Source of the DNA: Petrosia ficiformis
Lineage: Eukaryota > Porifera > Demospongiae > Haplosclerida > Petrosiidae
Direction of reading: 5' to 3'
Assembly (NCBI GenBank): GCA_947044365.1
Contig: OX345637.1
Span: forward strand, 13,548,916-13,612,915
Length of the DNA stretch: 64,000 nucleotides
Of this stretch, positions 55,401 through 64,000 are shown piece by piece. The notes under the pieces were generated by a model. The model was not told where the DNA came from and did not search any database. It was given only the letters and a program-made list of their open reading frames with translations. Positions within the stretch are counted from its first letter, which is position 1, and every line of letters begins with the position of its first letter. A program made the position numbers and the translations under genes.

Positions 55401-58400
55401 AATTTTCTAAGCTACTTGTTGATTATGGTTTACACTTAGCATGCTAGGCACATGAATTTTCATGTCTCAAAAACATACAGGTTTCTCTTACAAGCATACA
55501 TGTGTATTTGAAGTTGTACATGTAACATGTGTATACGTATGTGAAGAATACTAGATTACTAGTGTTTTTGTTGTTTTTTGTATTTTTACAACAAGATGGT
55601 ACTATTTATTCTAGAATAACATGATCTAACATAGCATATACATGTGGCAAAACAACTAGGATGTTCCTTAGTATGATGAAAGAAGTATAAATGAAATAAT
55701 ATTAATTAACACCTAAATAATTAACTTATTAATACATGTATATGTACATGTGTATGTGTGTTAAGAATACTAGTGTTATTACATGTATATGTACATGTGT
55801 ATGTGTGTGAAGAATACTAGTGTTATTACATTTATATGTACATGTGTATGTGTGTTAAGAATACTAGTATTATTACATGTATATGTACATGTGTATGTGT
55901 GTTAAGAATACTAGTATTATTACATGTATATGTACATGTGTATGTATGTTAAGAATACTAGTGTTATTACATGTATATGTACATGTGTATGTCTGTTAAG
56001 AATGCTACATGTACATGTATATGTACATGTGTATGTGTGTTAAGAATACTAGTGTTATTACATGTATATGTACATGTGTATGTGTGTTAAGAATACTAGT
56101 ATTATTACATGTATATGTACATGTGTATGTGTGTTAAGAATACTAGTATTATTACATTTATATGTACATGTGTATGTGTGTTAAGAATACTAGTGTTATT
56201 ACATGTATATGTACATGTGTATGTATGCTAAGAATACTAGTATTATTACATGTATATGTACATGTGTATGTGTGTTAAGAATACTAGTATTATTACATGT
56301 ATATGTACATGTGTATGTGTGTTAAGAATACTAGTATTATTACATGTATATGTACATGTGTATGTGTGTTAAGAATACTTGTGTTATTACATGTATATGT
56401 ACATGTGTATGTATGTTAAGAATACTAGTGTTATTACATGTATATGTACATGTGTATGTATGTTAAGAATACTAGTGTTATTACATGTATATGTACATGT
56501 GTATGTATGTTAAGAATACTAGTGTTATTACATGTATATGTACATGTGTATGTATGTTAAGAATACTAGTGTTATTACATGTATATGTACATGTGTATGT
56601 ATGTTAAGAATACTAGTGTTATTACATGTATATGTACATGTGTATGTATGTTAAGAATACTAGTGTTATTACATGTATATGTACATGTGTATGTATGTTA
56701 AGAATACTTGTGTTATTACATGTATATGTACATGTGTATGTATGTTAAGAATACTAGTGTTATTACATGTATATGTACATGTGTATGTGTGTTAAGAATA
56801 CTAGTGTTATTACATGTATATGTACATGTGTATGTCTGTTAAGAATGCTACATGTACATGTATATGTACATGTGTATGTGTGTGAAGAATACTAGTGTTA
56901 TTACATTTATATGTACATGTGTATGTGTGTTAAGAATACTAGTGTTATTACATGTATATGTACATGTGTATGTATGCTAAGAATACTAGTATTATTACAT
57001 GTATATGTACATGTGTATGTGTGTCATGTATATGTACATGTGTATGTGTGTTAAGAATACTAGTGTTATTACATGTATATGTACATGTGTATGTCTGTTA
57101 AGAATGCTACATGTACATGTATATGTACATGTGTATGTGTGTTAAGAATACTAGTGTTATTACATGTATATGTACATGTGTATGTGTGTTAAGAATACTA
57201 GTATTATTACATGTATATGTACATGTGTATGTGTGTTAAGAATACTAGTATTATTACATTTATATGTACATGTGTATGTGTGTTAAGAATACTAGTGTTA
57301 TTACATGTATATGTACATGTGTATGTATGCTAAGAATACTAGTATTATTACATGTATATGTACATGTGTATGTGTGTTAAGAATACTAGTATTATTACAT
57401 GTATATGTACATGTGTATGTGTGTTAAGAATACTAGTATTATTACATGTATATGTACATGTGTATGTGTGTTAAGAATACTAGTATTATTACATGTATAT
57501 GTACATGTGTATGTATGTTAAGAATACTTGTGTTATTACATGTATATGTACATGTGTATGTATGTTAAGAATACTAGTGTTATTACATGTATATGTACAT
57601 GTGTATGTATGTTAAGAATACTAGTGTTATTACATGTATATGTACATGTGTATGTATGTTAAGAATACTAGTGTTATTACATGTATATGTACATGTGTAT
57701 GTATGTTAAGAATACTAGTGTTATTACATGTATATGTACATGTGTATGTATGTTAAGAATACTAGTGTTATTACATGTATATGTACATGTGTATGTATGT
57801 TAAGAATACTAGTGTTATTACATGTATATGTACATGTGTATGTATGTTAAGAATACTAGTGTTATTACATGTATATGTACATGTGTATGTATGTTAAGAA
57901 TACTAGTGTTATTACATGTATATGTACATGTGTATGTCTGTTAAGAATGCTACATGTACATGTATATGTACATGTGTATGTGTGTTAAGAATACTAGTGT
58001 TATTACATGTATATGTACATGTGTATGTATGTTAAGAATACTAGTGTTATTACATGTATATGTACATGTGTATGTGTGTTAAGAATACTAGTATTATTAC
58101 ATGTATATGTACATGTGTATGTATGTTAAGAATACTTGTGTTATTACATGTATATGTACATGTGTATGTATGTTAAGAATACTAGTGTTATTACATGTAT
58201 ATGTACATGTGTATGTGTGTTAAGAATACTAGTATTATTACATGTATATGTACATGTGTATGTATGTTAAGAATACTTGTGTTATTACATGTATATGTAC
58301 ATGTGTATGTGTGTTAAGAATACTAGTATTATTACATGTATATGTACATGTGTATGTGTGTTAAGAATACTAGTATTATTACATTTATATGTACATGTGT

Positions 58401-61400
58401 ATGTGTGTTAAGAATACTAGTGTTATTACATGTATATGTACATGTGTATGTATGCTAAGAATACTAGTATTATTACATGTATATGTACATGTGTATGTGT
58501 GTTAAGAATACTAGTATTATTACATGTATATGTACATGTGTATGTGTGTTAAGAATACTAGTATTATTACATGTATATGTACATGTGTATGTGTGTTAAG
58601 AATACTAGTGTTATTACATGTATATGTACATGTGTATGTATGTTAAGAATACTAGTGTTATTACATGTATATGTACATGTGTATGTATGTTAAGAATACT
58701 AGTGTTATTACATGTATATGTACATGTGTATGTATGTTAAGAATACTAGTGTTATTACATGTATATGTACATGTGTATGTATGTTAAGAATACTAGTGTT
58801 ATTACATGTATATGTACATGTGTATGTATGTTAAGAATACTAGTGTTATTACATGTATATGTACATGTGTATGTATGTTAAGAATACTAGTGTTATTACA
58901 TGTATATGTACATGTGTATGTATGTTAAGAATACTAGTGTTATTACATGTATATGTACATGTGTATGTATGTTAAGAATACTTGTGTTATTACATGTATA
59001 TGTACATGTGTATGTATGTTAAGAATACTAGTGTTATTACATGTATATGTACATGTGTATGTGTGTTAAGAATACTAGTGTTATTACATGTATATGTACA
59101 TGTGTATGTCTGTTAAGAATGCTACATGTACATGTATATGTACATGTGTATGTGTGTTAAGAATACTAGTGTTATTACATGTATATGTACATGTGTATGT
59201 ATGTTAAGAATACTAGTGTTATTACATGTATATGTACATGTGTATGTGTGTTAAGAATACTAGTATTATTACATGTATATGTACATGTGTATGTATGTTA
59301 AGAATACTTGTGTTATTACATGTATATGTACATGTGTATGTGTGTTAAGAATACTAGTATTATTACATGTATATGTACATGTGTATGTATGTTAAGAATA
59401 CTTGTGTTATTACATGTATATGTACATGTGTATGTGTGTTAAGAATACTAGTGTTATTACATGTATATGTACATGTGTATGTGTGTTAAGAATACTAGTA
59501 TTATTACATGTATATGTACATGTGTATGTATGTTAAGAATACTTGTGTTATTACATGTATATGTACATGTGTATGTATGTTAAGAATACTTGTGTTATTA
59601 CATGTATATGTACATGTGTATGTATGTTAAGAATACTAGTGTTATTACATGTATATGTACATGTGTATGTGTGTTAAGAATACTAGTATTATTACATGTA
59701 TATGTACATGTGTATGTATGTTAAGAATACTTGTGTTATTACATGTATATGTACATGTGTATGTGTGTTAAGAATACTAGTATTATTACATGTATATGTA
59801 CATGTGTATGTATGTTAAGAATACTTGTGTTATTACATGTATATGTACATGTGTATGTATGTTAAGAATACTAGTGTTATTACATGTATATGTACATGTG
59901 TATGTATGTTAAGAATACTTGTGTTATTACATGTATATGTACATGTGTATGTATGTTAAGAATACTAGTGTTATTACATGTATATGTACATGTGTATGTA
60001 TGTTAAGAATACTAGTGTTATTACATGTATATGTACATGTGTATGTATGTTAAGAATACTAGTGTTATTACATGTATATGTACATGTGTATGTATGTTAA
60101 GAATACTAGTGTTATTACATGTATATGTACATGTGTATGTATGTTAAGAATACTAGTGTTATTACATGTATATGTACATGTGTATGTATGTTAAGAATAC
60201 TAGTGTTATTACATGTATATGTACATGTGTATGTATGTTAAGAATACTAGTGTTATTACATGTATATGTACATGTGTATGTATGTTAAGAATACTTGTGT
60301 TATTACATGTATATGTACATGTGTATGTATGTTAAGAATACTAGTGTTATTACATGTATATGTACATGTGTATGTGTGTTAAGAATACTAGTGTTATTAC
60401 ATGTATATGTACATGTGTATGTCTGTTAAGAATGCTACATGTACATGTATATGTACATGTGTATGTGTGTTAAGAATACTAGTGTTATTACATGTATATG
60501 TACATGTGTATGTATGTTAAGAATACTAGTGTTATTACATGTATATGTACATGTGTATGTGTGTTAAGAATACTAGTATTATTACATGTATATGTACATG
60601 TGTATGTATGTTAAGAATACTTGTGTTATTACATGTATATGTACATGTGTATGTATGTTAAGAATACTAGTGTTATTACATGTATATGTACATGTGTATG
60701 TGTGTTAAGAATACTAGTATTATTACATGTATATGTACATGTGTATGTATGTTAAGAATACTTGTGTTATTACATGTATATGTACATGTGTATGTGTGTT
60801 AAGAATACTAGTGTTATTACATGTATATGTACATGTGTATGTGTGTTAAGAATACTAGTATTATTACATGTATATGTACATGTGTATGTATGTTAAGAAT
60901 ACTAGTGTTATTACATGTATATGTACATGTGTATGTGTGTTAAGAATACTAGTATTATTACATGTATATGTACATGTGTATGTATGTTAAGAATACTTGT
61001 GTTATTACATGTATATGTACATGTGTATGTGTGTTAAGAATACTAGTGTTATTACATGTATATGTACATGTGTATGTATGCTAAGAATACTAGTATTATT
61101 ACATGTATATGTACATGTGTATGTATGTTAAGAATACTAGTGTTATTACATGTATATGTACATGTGTATGTATGTTAAGAATACTAGTGTTATTACATGT
61201 ATATGTACATGTGTATGTATGTTAAGAATACTAGTGTTATTACATGTATATGTACATGTGTATGTATGCTAAGAATACTAGTATTATTACATGTATATGT
61301 ACATGTGTATGTATGTTAAGAATACTTGTGTTATTACATGTATATGTACATGTGTATGTATGTTAAGAATACTAGTGTTATTACATGTATATGTACATGT

Positions 61401-63904
61401 GTATGTATGTTAAGAATACTAGTGTTATTACATGTATATGTACATGTGTACATGAGCATTAATAAATGTAATATGCAATATTGTACTCTGTTGTAGAGCC
61501 TGAAGCATAGAAATACATGTATTTAGACATCATAGATTACTATACAGTTTCCATACTATCACTGTACTTCCATTGACTACTGTGTACACTGTACTACAGA
61601 TGTACATGTACTACACAGTATTACACCTTAGTACTATGCTATCACGTACAAATGTAAAGGGAATTCACACATTACTATGATTACAGTACAAAGTAGTACT
61701 TAGAGGTACAGTTGACCATATTAATGTATAGCTCCCATCATAGTATGTAAACTTAATAAATTCAGGTACTGTATAACACATACTTCAATATCATCATTAC
61801 TACCATAACATCTTCTGTACATGTAGTAACTTATAATAATCGATCAACTGATATAACAAGTACTAGTGGAGAAGTAGTTATAGATGAACAAACAAAAACA
61901 GCAACAAGAAATGTACAACCAACAATATCATTAACACCTTCTGTAGCACTGGTATCACCTTCTGTACTATTAACAAGTGAGTATTGTAATTATAAATCAT
62001 GTTTTAATAATACATGTATAATTATTATGGTTTCATTTGGCATGTACGTTTCTTTATTAGCAAGTGGTACATCTATTGTCACAACAGAAGGACCGACCTT
62101 AGAACCTCCGGAATGTAAGTAATCAATATTATATAATCAGTCACAGGAGATTATTTATCTCTTAGACATTTTCTGAATAACTAGATTATTTCATGTTTAA
62201 TAATACTGCACTCACTGGCATAGTCAGGTCTATCATCAAATCTATTATGATACATATTGATGAAGTGTATTAAAACTCTTTGCTAGTAATGTTTGTGAGT
62301 TTCAGCATGCTTCACTAATATGTATGTATCTTGATGTGTGACTGACTATGCTTTGTTAGAAATCATGTTTTTAGGAAAGTCAATAATTTACAAGTAATCC
62401 ATCAAGTAACGAAAATTTCATTTCATGAAAACTCAACTGCACAACAATAATCTTTATTGAACATTTAATTATTACTAGATTTTTTATGTTCCACATGGGC
62501 CATCCTATGGATGGAAAGGATAAAGTGTGTGTCCAATGTCCATATACCTTAAAGTCTACTGTTAATTTTGTCCAAATATGGAGATTTTTTAAACATTGGA
62601 TTTACATGTACAATTAAGCATTCAATAATGTTAGTGAATTTCTGAGTCATGCCTAATACATGTATGTCTAATAAAATGATCACAAAATACATTTTTTAGC
62701 ACATACTAATTTTAGCATTACTCACTAAAATCAATAAAAAGTTTCTACACTCAATTATAAACAGGTTTAATGTCCATTGTATATGTACAAATTATACGAT
62801 TATTAATTTTGTTTGTGTCAAAACATGTTTTGTATCAAATTAAGATCCAGTGGCAACAGCATAGAAAGGAAGTACTCAATTATGATTTACTGTGTGTATA
62901 GATTTTCAGATATCTATATTATTATCTCTGCAGATCCTCCTATCTATGTCATCATTGTACCATGTATTGTTGGTGTATTAGTAATACCTGTTCTGCTCAT
63001 TCCAAGTATACTTTTTACTTATTACAAATGTAAACATACTAAAGAAAGTAAGTTATTAATAGAACAAATTATAATTCTGTTAATACGCTTCTTCTTGTAG
63101 GACCCAGACTAAGACAGTCATCAGTAGAAAGTGGAACAGTAAGTTTTTTTGTTTAAATAAAAGCAGCTTGTAAAATGTTTATTTTATGAGTCACCAACCT
63201 CACCCTTCTGTTATCGGATTAATGTAGTTTGTACATGTATGTATCTATATGTCATTGTCCAAGTTGAAAATGTTTTTCTACAAAACGTTGCACAAATCAC
63301 AAAGATTATTAGCTTAAGGTTTCATAGTAAACTGTTTCAAATTGTTAATTTTGCTTAAATTAACTTGTATATGTGAGATGATTGAGGTCAATAATGACCT
63401 CAATGGCAAAACATTTGGGTAGAAAGTTAGAAAAACCAGCAGGGGTTGGCACCAAGTGTTTTTCAAATCCTACAAATGACCCTTTTTTTTATTATAGAGT
63501 GGTAATCCTTCTGATACATGTACCTATTCAATGTCTCTGACTGCACTGACTACTTCTGATCAGGTAGATAAATATATTCTTATACATATCTTCATTTCGT
63601 TGTTTTAAAAGATATAATAATCAGGGTTTGAGCTAGAAATATTTTGAATTAAATATTCATTGTGGGTGTGGTCAATTATTAACCATTTTTAATTAAAAAT
63701 TTATAGGACAAACATGATCAAGCCTACATACATGGTTTTCTACAGTCTTTTCTGAAGTTTGGACAGCCATCTATAAAGGCATTCTTCTTAGACTTTGTAC
63801 AGAGCATATTTTATTCACTTGGTCTTCAATCTAGCCAAGACAATTCTTCCAGCCATCTGGGAACACATTTTTTTTACCATTGTATAACTTACACTGTCTT
63901 CTGA
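52488..63904 (+). CDS. Receptor gene F: shortened Ig-FN3 membrane protein with a distinct tail
   Basis: Exons: 52488-52557, 54572-54874, 54937-55224, 61827-61976, 62061-62114, 62934-63047, 63101-63138, 63498-63563, 63707-63904; 426 codons plus stop. Signal peptide (MSLFRSVIICFILSCCIVIT); Ig-like (VEFSC ... YNNTEIQC), closest to gene E; FN3. The two exons of the third beta-sandwich are absent: a 5.7-kb minisatellite fills that intron. Since the lost pair is phase 1-1 overall, the frame stays open into a sixth-type exon that also lacks the Cys domain (TSTSGEVVIDEQTKTAT). Then a stalk (EGPTLEPPE), TM (PPIYVIIVPCIVGVLVIPVL) and a tail of about 110 residues unlike any other copy (RPRLRQSSVESGT, SDTCTYSMSLTALTTSD, HDQAYIHGFLQSFLKFG). 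No YxxV array. The last exon is the least certain; an alternative 3' end beyond the window is possible. Confidence 0.75.
52617..53405. other. Intron 1 of gene F, GC-richer repeat-like inserts
   Basis: Begins TACCCTCGCCGCGTAGCGTA and near its end has CCACGTAGGCGAGGGTCCCG, opposite-facing GC-rich motifs similar to the hairpin ends of the TIR elements elsewhere in the window. Possibly one decayed element of about 0.8 kb. TSD not found. Confidence 0.4.
53702..53851. repeat. 66-bp tandem repeat, about 2.3 units
   Basis: Units start TCTCATGAATACCAC at 53702, 53768 and 53834. Each contains GTAGGTGACATGACAATC and GTAGGTCACATGACTATC, so the unit is itself made of two related halves. Lies in intron 1 of gene F. 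Confidence 0.88.
53950..54275 (+). mobile_element. MITE family M1, full copy
   Basis: Starts GGCCGTATGATTGCTTTCCC and ends GACACCATAAGGGATAC, same orientation and internal landmarks as the copies at 3152 and 8909. It lies in intron 1 of gene F. Confidence 0.75.
55225..55731 (+). other. Start of intron 3 of gene F before the minisatellite
   Basis: AT-rich with a (TA)n tract at about 55355-55390. I searched it for the exon 4 signature (GTTGATTCCAGTATACC in B and D) and found none. Confidence 0.55.
55732..61451. repeat. 5.7-kb minisatellite of 47-bp units
   Basis: About 120 head-to-tail units. The unit is TTAAGAATACTAGTGTTATT followed by ACATGTATATGTACATGT and GTATGTATG. The period of 47 bp was checked between successive TTAAGAATAC starts (56040, 56087, 56134). 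Variants are GTGTTATT/GTATTATT, ACTAGTG/ACTTGTG and ATGTATG/ATGTGTG/ATGTCTG endings. A rarer unit, CTGTTAAGAATGCTACATG, appears near 55991, 56834, 57092, 57937, 59109 and 60421. Part of each unit can form a hairpin (ACATGTA-TATG-TACATGT). It is not coding: 47 is not a multiple of three. Confidence 0.97.
62115..62933 (+). other. Intron between stalk and TM exons of gene F
   Basis: Position-equivalent to intron 7 of B and D. A remnant resembling the MITE M1 end (CATGGGCCATCCTATGGATGG) is at about 62494. The open frame starting at 62813 joins intron sequence to the real TM exon at 62934. Confidence 0.5.
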
Positions 63905-64000
63905 ATTTGAATATCCTCCACTAGTGGCAAGAGGCTCAAAAACCAGGGCACTTCAACGTTGCAGCACAATAACAAACACGTGGTGGCAACGCCCTTAAAT

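Noticed and set aside
55732..61451. CRISPR-like regular repeats
   Set aside because: The units are contiguous with no unique spacers, and the context is an intron of an animal gene. It is a minisatellite.

Overview
This is an AT-rich, animal-type nuclear window with spliced genes, mostly short GT-AG introns, and a heavy load of transposable elements. The extracellular immunoglobulin-like (Ig) and fibronectin III-like (FN3) modules point to a metazoan. The style of the Ig domains (no C-strand Trp, a Y-N-N-T-x-x-x-C F strand), the NPxY/YxxV tails and the mix of TE families suggest an early-branching animal, most likely a demosponge of the Amphimedon type. The species is inference, not a database result.

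The core is a family of six related receptor-like genes, A to F, laid out as three head-to-head pairs: A(-)/B(+) at 3.75-19.5 kb, C(-)/D(+) at 22.7-46.4 kb, and E(-)/F(+) at 49.2-63.9 kb. I rebuilt exons from GT-AG borders, reading phase and comparison between copies. The complete models give reading frames that are exact multiples of three (C 579 aa, D 455 aa, E 582 aa, F 426 aa; B 535 aa if one base in a T8 run is discounted). The shared plan is signal peptide, one Ig-like domain, one FN3 domain, a third beta-sandwich, a small Cys-containing domain with a Ser/Thr-rich stalk, one membrane span and a cytoplasmic tail. Nearly all exons are phase 1-1. The two complete minus-strand genes, C and E, have tails carrying arrays of YxxV/I/L motifs with NPxY motifs. 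The plus-strand genes B, D and F have a different stalk/TM module and unrelated tails without that array. The Ig domains match best within each head-to-head pair, while the FN3 exon is almost identical in all copies. Gene A keeps only its first two exons.

The genes are split and separated by mobile DNA. 0.2-1.7 kb: an internally deleted pogo/Tigger-like transposon. 3-11 kb, 27 kb and 54 kb: a family of about 350-bp MITEs. 13.4-15.4 kb: a deleted LINE inside an intron of B. 25.1-25.9 kb: a small hAT element with a perfect 8-bp target duplication, 51 bp upstream of the C start codon. 26-27 kb and 32.9-33.4 kb: RecQ-like helicase relics. 28.9-32.1 kb: a MULE-like element with a SWIM zinc finger. 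33.6-40.1 kb: an apparently intact Ngaro/PAT-type tyrosine-recombinase retrotransposon with split direct repeats, nested inside a MITE that has a 9-bp target duplication. 47.1-47.4 kb: a LINE fragment. Gene F carries a 5.7-kb minisatellite of 47-bp units where the exons for the third beta-sandwich would lie.

The best candidate for an undescribed system is this array of paired receptors: matched ectodomains, two kinds of membrane/tail module, divergent promoters, and exon-specific homogenisation. The architecture resembles paired immune or allorecognition receptors of other animals. That functional reading is inference.
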